DNA of 64,000 bases from Nautilus pompilius (taxonomy: Eukaryota; Mollusca; Cephalopoda; Nautilida; Nautilidae). The number at the start of each line of letters is the position of its first letter. The first letter of the stretch is position 1. Of this stretch, positions 11,184-23,603 are shown in pieces. The DNA is taken from positions 310,001 to 374,000 of the forward strand of contig JACATO010000605.1 of NCBI GenBank assembly GCA_018389105.1, read 5' to 3'. The notes below the pieces were generated by a model, which did no database searches, was not told the origin of the DNA, and saw only the letters and a list, made by a program, of their open reading frames with translations. A program made the position numbers and the translations under genes.

Positions 11184-13053
11184 CTGTAATTTCATGGTTA
11201 TAAGTCAAATGGGCCAAATTTCCTGTTTTTCTTAACTTAATTCAGAAATAAGATGAGGTAGCTGACCAAAGCTGGGCCAGGACACCATGTGACGTCTTGC
11301 AAAACAGCAACAACAACAACAAAAAAAAGAACGCCGTGGGCGGTACTTCCGAGCTCATGAATATTAATGAGCTCTTTTTGAACTCACCAGCAGACTAGTT
11401 TGTTAATAGATCCTCTAAATTCATTGCTAAAATAAACTTCTGGCATGTTTTAAATCACGGAGAGTACTTTGAAATTCCCGCAAACATTAAAACCTGGGTA
11501 TTCAACTCGTAATACAATTTTTCATAGTGTGTGTTGATGTGCGAGATGATAACATTTATAGGAAAATAAATAAAACAGAGACGACTTCGATGTATATTCG
11601 TTTATTACTCACTGAGCCCTCCCTGTCTCATTCACAACTCAGCTTCAGAGAAACTTTCAAATTTCTCATCTTCATTGTCTGAGTGGAAGATAGCGGCAAA
11701 CTCAGGGGACAGATTGAGTATGAAGTTTTCCTTGTCCTCTGTAGTTGTTTTCATCTTGGTCATGAATACTCCAGCTTTGATAAAGCCATTAATAATACCT
11801 GTAGGAAGCACAATGCATACAGCCTGTATTAGTGAAGCTATGTTTACCTGTGGACATCCGTGCTTCCCATATCTGTCTTACCTTAGGCTTGAAGCATCTA
11901 TTGACAGAAATGTCCAATGGCTGTAATAATTTTGTCATCCCCCTAGGGGGATGACACCTAAGATGATCTTCTTTCTAGCTTCTGTTTCTTCACTGATGTG
12001 CATGTGTGTAGAGTTTATGATTAGCATGGATTTCTTTGCTTGAAAAAAATCCACCAGTCCAACACATGCACCACTTATCCAGCCATTTTTTTCATCACGT
12101 CGTTGACTATCCATTATTTCGGATTCACCTCCACCATAATGCCACTCACTAAGTTCTTTGGCATCATCTTTTTTTAAAATATTACTATTGGGGGTAACTT
12201 CCTGCAGTCGGCACTACATGCCAGCACCACTGTAAAATTACATTTTTCATGTCCTGCTGTTGTGATGGTCACCATTTCTTTTCCTTTGTCTATAGTTTTA
12301 TTCATAAATGTTAACAGTACTTCATTCATGTTGACAATGTTTGATATTTTGATATTATTTTCCTCTATCTGCACTGTGACAAATTTTCGCAGATTATCTA
12401 GCTTCCGTCCGAAGTCTCCAGCCGGTTTCTGTGTGATATGGCTGAGCTGCCGGATACGGTCCTTTTCCCGCCCACTAACCGGAAACACCGCCATGGACCA
12501 CCCGCAGAGTTCTCCGCTCCAAACTCAGCGGCCGTTTGTTCAGCTTCTAATCTCACTTGAACAGTGCTAAGTCTGCGACACGCCGCCACCTGTTCTAACC
12601 TGTCCTCAACATTTCCCCACCGAGGTGTACACCCGCGATTTACCTTCTTAGTTTTCCTTCCCCCCCGACACACTGTTCACTGATGATGCCGTACTTACGA
12701 TGAGCAGCCATGTTCCCTCCTGGCGAGGTTTACCACTCACAGTTTAAAGGCCACTGTGTGGGATTTACGGGATGTAACAGGTGACACTTGCGAATGAATA
12801 TGGTTTTAAACTCACAATTAAGATCGAAATGGATCAAGATGGCGGATTAAGCATACTTTAATGAACACCGAACACCGGTCGGTCCTGCTGAAAAGAAGCC
12901 CAGTGCTCGCCAGGTAGTTTCGTATGAACTTTTCAGCCCAATTTTTCGGTTCAGCGCATTTCTTTCCAATATTGGGAGATTCTGATTCTCTCCTATAAGA
13001 CGGGGCCCGGGTTTCCGGTTAAAAAGTCTCGTCCTATAACCCAGAAATTATGG
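11184..13053 (-). mobile_element. pogo-family DNA transposon (1.87 kb) with TA target duplication
   Basis: The left end CTGTAATTTCATGGTTATAA and the inverse of the right end, CCATAATTTCTGGGTTATAG, match at about 17 of 23 positions over the first 23 bases. Both are flanked by TA (11182-11183 and 13054-13055). The element encloses a decayed pogo transposase on the - strand (next entry). It is noticeably more GC-rich than its surroundings between 12.4 and 13.0 kb. A near-palindrome GAGCTCAT..ATGAGCTC lies in the left subterminal region near 11350-11375. Confidence 0.8.
11632..12730 (-). pseudogene. pogo-type transposase pseudogene (CENP-B-like N-terminus plus DDE_1)
   Basis: Reading - from about 12730: GNMAAHRKYGI, then after a frameshift KTKKVNRGCTPRWGNVEDRLEQ and STVQVRLEA, the two helix-turn-helix blocks of CENP-B/pogo proteins. 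The DDE_1 domain follows: LSHITQKPAGDF, then NMNEVLLTF, TITTAGHEKCNFTVVLAC, KLPPIVIF. Further on come DEKNGWISG, MLIINSTHMHI, IILGVIP and, after another frameshift, KLLQPLDISVNRCFKPKV, with an acidic C-terminus ending in TGA at 11632-11634. Family members carry Asp in the motifs seen here as NMNEV and IINS. Both are Asn, so two of the catalytic acids are lost in addition to the frameshifts. The element is dead. The N-terminus closely resembles the copy at 36.9 kb. Confidence 0.82.
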
Positions 13054-13055
13054 TA

Positions 13056-15400
13056 CATTTAAAAACTTATCAATTATGCACAGTTTCATATGATAATTTA
13101 GAAATCCCTGTCATACTGTCAAAACAATATTGTTATGATGGTTTTTATTGATCAGAATCAGTAATTATAGGTGCCATTTGTATAGAAATTATTTTCAAAA
13201 AAAGTACATTGAATTTGAAAACGACTTTCGAATTAAAAAAAAAATCTTACTTTGGAAATTGCTTTATTAATCCATTCAGTATTAATGCTAGTAAGTGTAA
13301 ATAAAAGTACTAATCAATGTGTTTTTAAACTTCCATGAGGAAGTCACTTATGATTAATATTCCCTAATTGTAAGAGTCAGATTACAGTGCCCTTCTGTTG
13401 GCAGGACTTTCCTTTTCATCTATTTGCAAGTTGTTATATAGTTTCCTCTCTTTTCCTTTAACAAGAAAACAAACAATTAAATAACCAATCTTTGTACTTT
13501 TGCAAGAACCTTTTTAAAGAAAAGGTTATTGGTTCCAAGGATTGATTGATTATTTAATTTATTTTAAAGAAAACATTATAAATGAAATCATTGGTGGTCA
13601 GCTGATTGGATTTAAGATTTAGAAATTAGCCTGAAACATTGAAGTTCACATAGAATCATTATTACTAGTCCAGCGACTGTGCGTGCGTGTGTGTGTGTGT
13701 GTGTGTGGAACAAACACATTTTACAGAAAAGATGCTAAAACATAATGAATATATGTTGTCAGAGGCTGCATTCTCATTTTTTTTACCAGTGCTTTGAATT
13801 TTGATGAGTATTCTTAAAATTCACAGTGCGTTTTTTCAGCTTGCTTTGTGTAGGCCAAGCCGCAGCTGTTGTCTATATTTAAAACACTGTGTTGAGAATA
13901 TTAAACTTCTATACTCTGAGTAATATGTTTTTGATTAAACATTTAATTTCATAGGTTCGTTCATTCTTTTGCTGAATTTTCACTATCGCTCCCTTCTTTT
14001 GATTTTCCCTTAAAAGCAAAACAACAACAACAAAGCCGGAGTCGAAAGCCTATGCACGGTATTGACTGACATACAAAGTGTTCTTTGTTCGGCCATCTGA
14101 TGGCATTTCTTCAAGGAGTGCATCAACCAGAAATAATTCATAAATAACTTTGTGTGCTAAGATATCAGGATTGGTTTTTAACAGTTCATTTTAATACATA
14201 AAAGCAACATCATCAAGTTTATAAATAATATGATGTAGCAAAAGTAACATGACTTTTGCAGGAAAGCTGATAGAGTTATTTAAAATTTCTCAGTGTTAGC
14301 AGAAGTCTTTCATATATTAAAATACATTTGTTAATTTTTAAATTATACTCGTAGATTATGCAGTTCTATATTAGTATAATTTTAAAATAAAAATTTAGTT
14401 TTGTTGTGTGTTTATGTGTGAATATAAATCTTGAAAATTTCATTAATCTTTTCTCCTCTTCAATTATTTGCTATATTGACTGTTGTTATTTTTTCTCTCC
14501 ATTATTTGGCCTCTTTATCCATCCCTTATTATTTTTATGGTCTATTTGACCACATACTGGTTCCTACCAAGCTGAAAAATTGCAAGATTTAAAAAAAAAA
14601 ATTTGTGATATTTTGTGCCCTTTTCCTAGTTTAGGGTCATGAACTGAAATAAACATCTGTGATGACACATCTAGTTTTACCTGGTGGTGATCATGCACAC
14701 AAACCTTATGATGTCCCAAAACACAACGGATGTAACTGAAATCTCGACATAATAGAAGAGTAGATGGCTGCTTTCAGTGAGCCAATTGCCATCAGTTTGT
14801 TCACTGCTGAAACACAATGGTTGGTTCCCAAGTAGTTCTAAAGTGAAATAATAGTGGTGTAGATAACGATACAAATCCAGCAACAAATTGATCAAAGTTG
14901 ATATGCGCAAGCTAACTTTGCAATCTGTTTTTAGCTAAATAAAAGAATTAGTTTAATGAATATTATATATGTGCATTTTTTTTTTCCTGTATTTTATCTC
15001 CCATTTCAAATGGCAAGAAATTAATCATAACTTGGAAATAATAACTCTGTACCTAACTTTCACTTAGCGAAACTTTGATCATTATTTTGAAATGCATGAC
15101 CAAGAACAAAGACAATCTTAAAAGGAATTTATGATGCGTGGAAATAAGGCATAAATTATTGTATTTGAGTTTTAGTTTTTTTATTCAACCGAATTACATC
15201 AAATTAATTATTAATTTTCTTAGTTAATTATATCTTTAGAAGTTTTGCTTCATTAAACCCTAAACTGATAAATTATATTTTATTTGCTGCTTGTGTACGT
15301 TCAGTATTGGCCCGCTAAACCATTAGAAGAACATGCTCAATTGAAAATTAGACTCGAGTATTCAACTTTAGTTCATTCTCTGCTCTTTTATTGCTTTCTT
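13056..15400. other. Non-coding stretch with a (GT)n tract
   Basis: A (GT)n microsatellite lies at about 13681-13709. No exon, RNA gene or repeat boundary was recognised. A 77-codon - strand ORF at 14677-14910 is followed by a possible splice donor but shows no known motif and no partner exon. Confidence 0.4.
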
Positions 15401-15429
15401 CTCTCTCTCTCAGAACACAGTAGACCAAA

Positions 15430-15990
15430 ATTATTATTATTTTTATAACTGTTGGCCAGTGTGGTAGTATCCCCGTGGTTAGGCTGACTGTCTACCTTCC
15501 ACGTGTCACTGTAAGCCACCACCACCACCAACAACAAAATATTTAAAATACAATTTCTGATTGAAAAAAGGTTCAAACCCAAAAGTCGGGAAACAGGTGA
15601 GAGCAGCCACTAAATACGATACCTCTCTGTTTGTAAATTTCTTCATCTGGTTTGGGGGGATGGTAAAGGAAGTAGATTGGCTCTGTGGTGCTGAGATCTG
15701 TTAGGACTTGTTTAGTAAAATACTGGCTCTCTGTCCTAATGGAGATGAGTCATTTGTGTTTGGGGTTCCCACGGGGACCAGCAACAAGCATAATTTGGGA
15801 GCCTTGCTCTCATGCTACTGCTCCTCTCCTAGGCTGGCACCCTTGATCTGTTGTGAGTTGGGATGTCCCCTTCTCCACCCATCCCACCCCCACCGCCATC
15901 TTGCCTGATTGAGGAAACCAATCACAGTTTTGTCCTCATGGTAGGCTCAGCTACCCACACCTCTTCTGAGCAGAGTACACAACAACACGG
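15430..15990. repeat. Possible degenerate SINE-like or other repeat, GC-richer than flanks
   Basis: The region around 15450-15600 contains 'gtggttaggctgactgtctacc' and 'ggttcaaaccc', which resemble tRNA A- and B-box elements. From 15650 to 15990 the sequence is distinctly GC-richer than its surroundings, with 'ttcccacggggacc' and 'ggctggcacccttgatc'. I could not match it to another copy in the window or define its ends, so the repeat call is tentative. Confidence 0.3.
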
Positions 15991-17160
15991 ATTGTGTAAT
16001 TGTAGAGAATCTCCCCCCCTCTTTTAATTATATTTATTTAATCTGTGAAGGAAGTTGAAATAAAATTGATTTTATTAATGTCCTCAAGTGAGAATACATT
16101 GTACTTGACTGTAATTTTAATTCAAGGGAAGCAATGCAAATCTATTGGATTTAATTGAAATAAATCAGAATAATAGTATTACATTCCGTGAACAATGACA
16201 AGACTTTAGATTCTCCATTTTGTTTGCCTCTATTTTTTCTCCTTTTTTTCCCTTTTATTATTGGAACTGACAAATAAACAAAGATATATGTGTAATGAAT
16301 ATGGGTGGCGTTTATTAAAATTCATCAAGTTGATACAAGAATTGAAAATAATGATATCTTAAGTGTTTTTAAACAGAGCACATTCAGACAGTAATATTTA
16401 TCATGTAGATATTCTAGAAGGCTAACTCCCTGATTAATAGCTTTCTCCAGAGCAAACTTGTCACTAAAGTGACTGTGAAACTTTTTTTAAACAGCATTAG
16501 CATTGAAAAAACAACACAAATGTTAAGTCATTGCATAAAATATCAGCCTGAGAAGAAACTTGCTTTTCTATCACTTGATATTTATGCTTTTGTAATTAGG
16601 CTGACAACAATTAGCTATTAAAACTGCAATGTTTGTATAATAAATAAATTCATCAAAATAAAGTGGAACATTGATTTGTCCTTTACAGAGATGACGTAGA
16701 TCAGTGATAGGAACTATATGACAGACTTTAAGGGGCACCAAACTCTGTGCACATTTAGCTTATATAAAAACTTTATAATTTGGTTCTGGTGCTAAATTTA
16801 GTAATTACAAATCATGAAATACATCAGTGATTGCTCTTTTAAATAATAACAAGTTGTTTAATTTTTATTCTGAGAAAAGCATAGGCCTTGTTTTTTTTAT
16901 TTTTTAAAAAATTTTAAGCTGATTCTTCAGGCATTTAGTCTTGCTTAGTTTCTTCCACAAAAGGATTTTTTTAAAAAAAGTTATATCTGTAAAACATGTC
17001 TCAGGGATCTGTCTTTGGCCCTGTATTGTAAATTGCAAATAGATTTAACTCCAAGCAGGTAATATAATGTTATTTTTTAAATGATTATTTAGTATTTTAT
17101 TATTGATACATTGCTGATTCTCATTTTAAACTTGTATAAAGTCATCCTCTAGTCTTTACA
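15990..17160. other. Non-coding stretch rich in homeodomain/POU-like sites
   Basis: No gene seen. It contains an octamer-like ATGCAAAT at about 16135 and several TAATTA, CAATTAG and TAATTAG cores. It could be an intronic conserved element, but AT-rich sequence makes such motifs by chance. Confidence 0.25.
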
Positions 17161-17164
17161 ACTG

Positions 17165-17400
17165 GCTGGGGAGTGTAATACCACTGTTGTTCTCTAGAGT
17201 GCATGAGAGTCTGGCACTGCCAACTTTAGCAGAGAAATCCATACTAGAACTTTTCATTTTTAGATGTGGGAGGAAACTCATGACCAGCTGGTGAAAAAAA
17301 AGGAAAGAAACCATGCCAGTGAGGTATGCCAAACCAAGCTGAAGGGCCCTCAGCCTTGAGAGTTCAGTAATCTAACCACTTGGTCTTCAGCCATCTTCAT
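17165..17400 (-). mobile_element. tRNA-like SINE, copy 3
   Basis: On the - strand 'gtggttagattactgaactctc' is the A-box region. The body 'tttcctcccacatctaaaaatgaaaagttcta' is followed by 'ctctgctaaagttggcagtg', which also occurs in the 38.3 kb copy. It extends further 3' than copies 1 and 2. Confidence 0.62.
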
Positions 17401-19587
17401 CTCTAATTTGTATACTGTATCCCTGCCCACTATAGTTTGATTTTATACCTCGTTCAAGCTGTTGTTTATTGGAATCAGTCACCATCTCGATCAAGACATG
17501 CTGTACTTTTTTTCCTCTGCTTTTGAATAAATGGGCTTAACAATAAATAAAGTGAGGAGTAATTTAAAAAATAAGAATAAAATGTGAGTAGGTTTTCTTA
17601 CTAAGAAAAATGTACCAAGTGATACTGAAATGACCGAAAGAATAAAAGATTCAGATTGGGCTGCTGGAGTTAGCTTATTCTCAAACAGAAAAGATAGGTG
17701 GTACGTGTGCTCTTACATCCGCCAGCCCCATGTGTTAAATGTTGGCCAATTTTGAACCACTGCATGCACTGTTTAGAGTTTTATCTGTCAGCAATGATGG
17801 GTGTCATCATTTATCAACAATAACAACAAAAAAATTGGCAGCCAAACTCTCTGAGATATGCAGTCTATACTACTGATATGGATACTGGCAGAAATGTATA
17901 AAAGCTCTTCAATCAAAGATTACAGAATGATTCTGATTGTCTTTTGTAGCTTTCTCATTTTCTCCTACTAAATTGAGCAACATATAAATGCTACAAATGC
18001 TGTTCTAATATAATTTCCAAAAATTCATGATCAGAATAAAAATGATCACATTTTTAATGTGATTTTTTCTAACATTTTCGTGACAAAGTTTCACTCTTTG
18101 GTAATTATCAGTTTCTAAAGGTCAGCATTGTCCAAAACCAAAATGACCTATAGGCAGTTTACTCCTTAACTGGAAACAGTTTTCTGTAATAATTTACCTA
18201 TAACATTAATTGTAAAGGTATTTTCAGTAAATTAAAACTTGTGATACTATTTTGAGGATGCATGGGTGATATCATATTTCTCCTGTCGAGGAACTGCAAA
18301 TGACTTTGTTTGTAGGATATTGACTAATGAAAGCTAACATTAGGCTTTGATCATGGATTCGTCTTTTTGATATTTTATTTAAAAACAGTGACACCAGCAT
18401 CATTTCTTGTTTGCTCTTTTCAACTGAAGTGAAAATCGTTCAGAACTAAATTTGTAAATCGTTAGAGAAAAGCTAATACATAGGCTGATCTTCCTGTGAA
18501 AAGTTAGTCACATGTATGGCAAATTTTTCTAGTGTTTAATGAAAGTTTTGACTTATATGCATATACTTTAGCATGGTACTTTCTCCAAGGGAAGTTCATT
18601 CCAGTGTAGACATATATTTTACTTCCCTTGGCAGCTGGTTTTTGTTATTTTGCCTGCCAAGAAGCAGAATCTATTTTCATTAAAAGAAAGAGAGGAAAAG
18701 AATAAAGTCTGGTCTCCTCGAGGTCTTGAAGCGGATAACTCGAGATTTCCGCAGCTTTGCTGCCTTTTGTCTGACCATTGAGCTGGGAAGCAAAGATAGA
18801 CCTTTATTAAAAGGCTTTCCCCTTTGAAACTTTCACACACTTGCAAACACGCATACAAACTGAGACCATTGGTTGTTGGCTTACTTCTGACATAAGGAAT
18901 GTATGCTGGATAAAATCAATGTTGCCTCTAGCCAGGAAACATTTCCTACTTTGATGTATTTGACTAACCAAGCATTTGGCACACATCCTCCTCGAGAGAA
19001 AAAAGATATTTTTGTTGGTTTCGCTGTGTGTGTGTGTGTGTGTTCGTTTTTCTGTATTTTCTAATATTCTTCCTGAACTTTGTTGAATCATTGTGCATTC
19101 CTTAACTACAGGAGTTCACTAGTACCATTTCTTTTTTCTTTACTGCAGAAATAACTTCACTTAAACCTACTTAGCCTAAGATCCATAGACTCATCATATA
19201 AATAAAAAACAAAATAGCTCTAAAGAAAAAAGTTGTAAGATATAATTTTATTTCTCTGCCCAGCATACTGGAAGTATATAAAAACGTTGGCACTAGCCAG
19301 CAGCTCAAAGCTACAGAACTAGATGGATGGATGTTGTTTCGCTAAGTCTTGTGATCAGAAAACTGAAATATTTAAATTCTCTTGCAATAAAAATGCAAGA
19401 AACAGAAAGATTGGCATTGATGCTTTAATTTTCTTGGATGTACTAATATTTTTCTTTTTTTTTCTAAAGAAATGAAATTACATTGGAGCAAGAGTGGATT
19501 ATTGATATGTTAAATCTCATTTCCTCATCCCTCATAAAAAATTACATGATTTTTAGAAAAATGTATCTTCACTTAATTAATTAGTTT
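17400..19587. other. Non-coding stretch; complex block at 18.6-19.0 kb
   Basis: No gene recognised. 18600-19000 is less AT-rich and of higher complexity than its surroundings and does not look like a decayed transposon; see the findings. A (GT)n tract lies at 19025-19043. The ORFs there are unremarkable. Confidence 0.35.
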
Positions 19588-19743
19588 TTAAAGCCCCACC
19601 CCAAACCATGTGACGTGTCTTTCATTCTGACCATATATATATGTAAATATACAGCCAGTTCAGTACAAATACTAACTAGTCCTGTTAAGTTTGGACAGGT
19701 GGTCTAAGTAAGGTAAAAACTGATATGGTACACAGAGGGTTAA
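19588..19743. mobile_element. piggyBac-like MITE, copy C (internally shortened)
   Basis: The element is flanked by TTAA on both sides (19588-19591 and 19740-19743). The inverted right end CCCTCTGTGTACCATATCAG matches the left end of the 60.5 kb copy. The internal 'tatacagccagttcag' to 'ctaactagt' block and 'ggtctaagtaagg' are shared with copies A and B. At 156 bp it is shorter than copies A (212) and B (262). Confidence 0.62.
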
Positions 19744-20937
19744 TTTAATTAGACATTTCTTTTGCAGAAATGAACTTTTTCTTGTTACTATTATGGATTT
19801 TTTATTTTAAAAAGAATTTTTTTTCATATGGCAGTTTTAATTACTGTGAACTGTCATTGTTATTGGCATAATGTGTAGTGGATATTCAAAGAACAGCACA
19901 GAATTCTGTATGGAATTTATTTTATTAAAAAAAGAACCAACAGTGTACTTTAAATGAAGGAAACTCATTTTTTGCTAATTAAATGTATGCAAAACCTACG
20001 ATTCTTGTACAAGAATACTTGCCATAATGGTATCCGGCCCCCAGATCTCATTTGAACAATGTCCCACTAGTCACCATACCATTAAAGAATTTACCATAAA
20101 TGCTATTTCAGCCAAGTAAGTACTATGTTGACAAAACTAAAATATAGTGTCACAGTAGTTATTATTGTAAATTGTTTAGTAGAACGATATTCACCATGAT
20201 TAGACTTTTTAGAACATTTACATGTGTTTTAGAAGCGCCATTTTATCACGCCTTGATATAGGGATTTTTGGCTTGAGCCTTCTAATAAGACTTTGACTTT
20301 TAAAACCCCAAGGCATTAAACACACAGTTTGTCTGAGAGCCAGGGCTTTAGCAAGTAGATGTTAGCAAACTATTTACTTATCAATAAATAGAAAATACTA
20401 AAGGACATAGTTATCAATTAGCTAAGTAGTTTGACCAACAGAAATGTGGTTGAGTAGAATAAATTATCAGCAATAGTAGTGGTGTCAGTCAATTCAGAAA
20501 TTGGGCTGGTAAATATTTCTTTACCCTGGGGGTCTTGAATAAATTGTAAGAGTTTCCATCAACAAGACTAACCTAAACATGTATGTTCTGAATTTATCAC
20601 CATTAGCCTTCAGGAAATTAGACTGCTTAAATCTAAAACTATAATAAATGATTAAGTTCACAGTTTTAGCATATATTACTATTATATATGATTGATTTTT
20701 AATGCTGGAATTACTAATATTATTATGTGTAGCAAAAATAGTGATGTCATATGCATGCATATCAATAACATAAATAAAGTGGATAGTACTTTTTTATTAG
20801 GAAAGTTGCTCATATGTTTGAAAAATGTTGGAAACCTTTTGAAATTACTGATATGAGGTAGGTTTTTGCAAAACTGCTTTCCTTTGTGAAGTAAAATAAG
20901 TATATTTGTAGACTTCCATATTCCTTTAATGTATATA
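19744..20937. other. Non-coding stretch
   Basis: AT-rich, no gene or transposon recognised. The overlapping short ORFs at 20.5-20.9 kb show no known motif. Confidence 0.4.
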
Positions 20938-20939
20938 TA

Positions 20940-22464
20940 CAGGTGCATCTCAAAAAATTAGAACATCATGGAAGAGTTAATTTTTGCCATAATTTAATTC
21001 AAACAGTGAAATATTTCAAGCCTTTTTTGTTTTAATTTTGATGATTACGGCTTAGAAAATCAAAAATCCACTCTCTCAAAATATTAGAATATTTCATAAG
21101 ATCAATTTAAAAAAAAAAAGGATTTATAATATAGAAATGTCGAACTTCTGAAAAGTATGTTCATTTATGCACTCAGTACTTGGTCTGGGCTCCTTTTGCA
21201 CGAATCAGTGCATCAATGCGGTGTGGCATGGAGGCAATCAGCCTGTGGCACTGCAGAGGTGTTATGGAAGCCCAGGTTGCTTTGATAGCGGCCTTCAGCT
21301 GGTCTGTATTGTTGGATCTGGTGTCTCTCATCTTCCTCTTGACAATACCCCATAGAGAATCTATGGGGTTCAGGTCAGGTGAGTTGGCTGGCCAATCAAG
21401 CACAGTAATACCATGGTCAGCAAACCAGTTACTAGTAGTTTTGGCACTGTGGGCAGGTGCCAAGTCCTGCTGGAAAAGGAAATCAGCATCTCCGTAAAGC
21501 TTGTCAGCAGATGGAAGCATGAAGTGCTCTAAAGTCTCCTGGTAGACAGCTACGTTGACTTTGGACTTGATAAGAGACAGTGGACCAACACCAGCAGATG
21601 ACATGGCACCCCAAATCATCATTGACTGTGGAAACTTCACACTGGACTTCAAGCAACTTGGATTCTGTGCCTCTCCGCTCTTCCTCCAGACTGTGGGACC
21701 TTGATTTCCAAATGAAATGCAAAATTTACTTTCATCTGAAAAGAGGATTTTGGACCACTGAGCAACTGTCCAGTTCTTTTTCTCCTTAGCCCTGGTAAGA
21801 CATTACGGACCTTGTCTCTGGTTCAGGAGTGGCTTGACACTAGGAATGCGACACTTGTAGCCCAATACCTGGACACATCTGTGCGTGGTAGCTCTTGATG
21901 CACTGACTCCAGCCTCAGTCTACTCCTTGTGAAGCTCCCCCAAGTTCTTGAATTGGCTTTGCTTGACAATCCTCTCAAGGCTGCGGTCATCTCTCTTGCT
22001 TGTGCACCTTTTCCTACCACACTTTTCCCTTCCAGTCAACTTTCCATGAATATGCTTTGATTCAGCACTCTGCAAACAGCCAGCCCTTTCAGCAATGACC
22101 TTCTGTGGCTTACCCTCCTTGTGGAGGGTGTCACTGAATGTCTTTTGGACAACTGTCACGTCAGCAGACTTCCCCATGATTGTGGTTGTGTGTACTGAAC
22201 CAGACTGAGAGATTCATGGTATTTATACTGCATAAATAGTGATTTACTCAAACTCAAAATAGAATATTCTAATATTTTGAGATACGTTTTTCTCTCTTTT
22301 TTTAGCTGTAGGCCGTAATTATCAAAATTAAAATTAAAAAAATGCTTGAAACATTTTAGTTTACATGTAATGAGTCTAAAATATATACAATTTTCACTTT
22401 CTGAAATAACTGACAAAAAATATTGAACTCTTCCATGATATTCTAATTTTTTGAGATGCACCTG
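20940..22464 (-). mobile_element. Tc1-like transposon, 1.5 kb, with complete ends
   Basis: The left end starts CAGGTGCATCTCAAAAAATT and the right end is its inverse over at least 26 bases. Both are flanked by TA (20938-20939 and 22465-22466). The inverted similarity continues inward (…AATTAGAAcATCATGGAAgAGTT…), and a second block, 'ctcaaaatattagaata', recurs near both inner ends. The structure is complete: two ends, target duplication and a full-length transposase frame. The terminal sequence is the one I know from Tc1 families in fish, amphibians and lampreys. Confidence 0.9.
21173..22177 (-). pseudogene. Near-intact Tc1 transposase, 334 codons with two in-frame stops
   Basis: A single frame runs from ATG at 22177 to the stop at 21173 with no frameshift. 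It is interrupted only by TAG at codon 86 (21920-21922) and TAA at codon 125 (21803-21805). The length matches typical Tc1 transposases. The N-terminal part holds the paired-like DNA-binding region with a basic GREKCGRKRCTSKRDDR linker. The catalytic domain has ILFSDESKF (first Asp, codon 148), FLFQQDLAPAHSAKT (second Asp, codon 238) and NSPDLNPIDSLWGI. The third acid, normally Glu in Tc1 (DD34E), is Asp here at codon 273 with exactly 34 residues between. The protein is strikingly like the transposase of fish Tc1 families. It is probably inactive, since both stops precede the catalytic core. Confidence 0.9.
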
Positions 22465-22466
22465 TA

Positions 22467-23600
22467 CATATATACTTTTATATAAATAACAAAAAATTAT
22501 GGGTGGGGGTGAGAGAGAGTGATTGGTTGAATCAGTGTTGGTGTTCCAAGTTCCATTAATTGTAAATATTTAAAATTTCTCAGTGGCTGCTTTCCTGCAA
22601 AGAACAGTTCAGTCTGTTCAAGAAAGAACTATATAAAAATACCTGCATTTGGAAGAAAACAAAAATCATAATGTTTGCCACTGTTTCTGGGAAATTTTAA
22701 ATTAAGCTGAAATGTTGAAAGCATGTGTTTTTGGTTTAGGGCTACACAGCTGAAAAGTTTCAGGATAGAGCACAACTTTTAAAATTATTTTATAATCTAT
22801 GGTAAACGTTAGCATGCTTCATTGTAAATTAAATGGAGTGGTTGGTCTCTGTAGAGAAGATACGGTACCTAATGATAGACGTGACACACTGGGGAAGTTT
22901 AACTGGCATAGTTATTAAAGTATGGTAACCTACAATTTGTCCAGAAGTCAATGATGCTTCAATTTTGCTCTGCTTAGATTTGTTGCCAATCACTATACTA
23001 CTTTCAACCCATTTGGGTATTTAGTTAATATCCAGCTAAAATGACCAAAGCTGTAATTCAAACCATGGTTGTCTTATCATATAAATAAATAAAATAATTT
23101 TTAAAACAGAGAATAGATTCTGTCTGAAAGAAAATTCAAACATGAATTAGTCATCACTGATTTATCTCCCTTCTTAAAAAACCTGTACAAAAATGGTCAG
23201 TTGAGCTATTTAATCTGTTCATTTTTCTTTTTCCACAACACAGTATGTTGACATCTAGTTCCAAGCTCCGTATAGATTTTCCTGACCAAGACTTTTTCTC
23301 CAAGATCAAGATGATATATTTAGAGTAGTTTAGTTGCTACAAGTAGTGAAAGTCCTTGTGGTTTTCTCAATGGGTCTGCATCTTCTCCCAAGAAGAAATG
23401 GCTATCAGTATGATTCTTAGATTGATTTATATTCTCACTACCAACTACACTTACTAATAATTAATTTCAATATAATTTAATTTAAAAACTGAAGAAATGA
23501 AGAGAGCAACAAGTTTAAGTTTGCATCATCCTGATGTTAAGACAACAAGAGATTAGTCAAGGATGGTTTTACTGTTCCAGTTTCTCTCATCCAGTTCATC
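22467..23600. other. Non-coding stretch
   Basis: No exon or repeat recognised. It separates the Tc1 element from the hairpin at 23.6 kb and the Tigger-like element. Confidence 0.4.
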
Positions 23601-23603
23601 ATG

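Noticed and set aside
11285-11297. Repeated ACCATGTGACGT string (also near 19607 and 56795) as a regulatory motif
   Set aside because: Two of the three occurrences fall in or near piggyBac-like MITE ends, so shared transposon ancestry or chance is more likely.
18807-19091. 94-codon - strand ORF with a His-Thr repeat
   Set aside because: The repeat is a translated (GT)n microsatellite and the rest has no motif or splice context.
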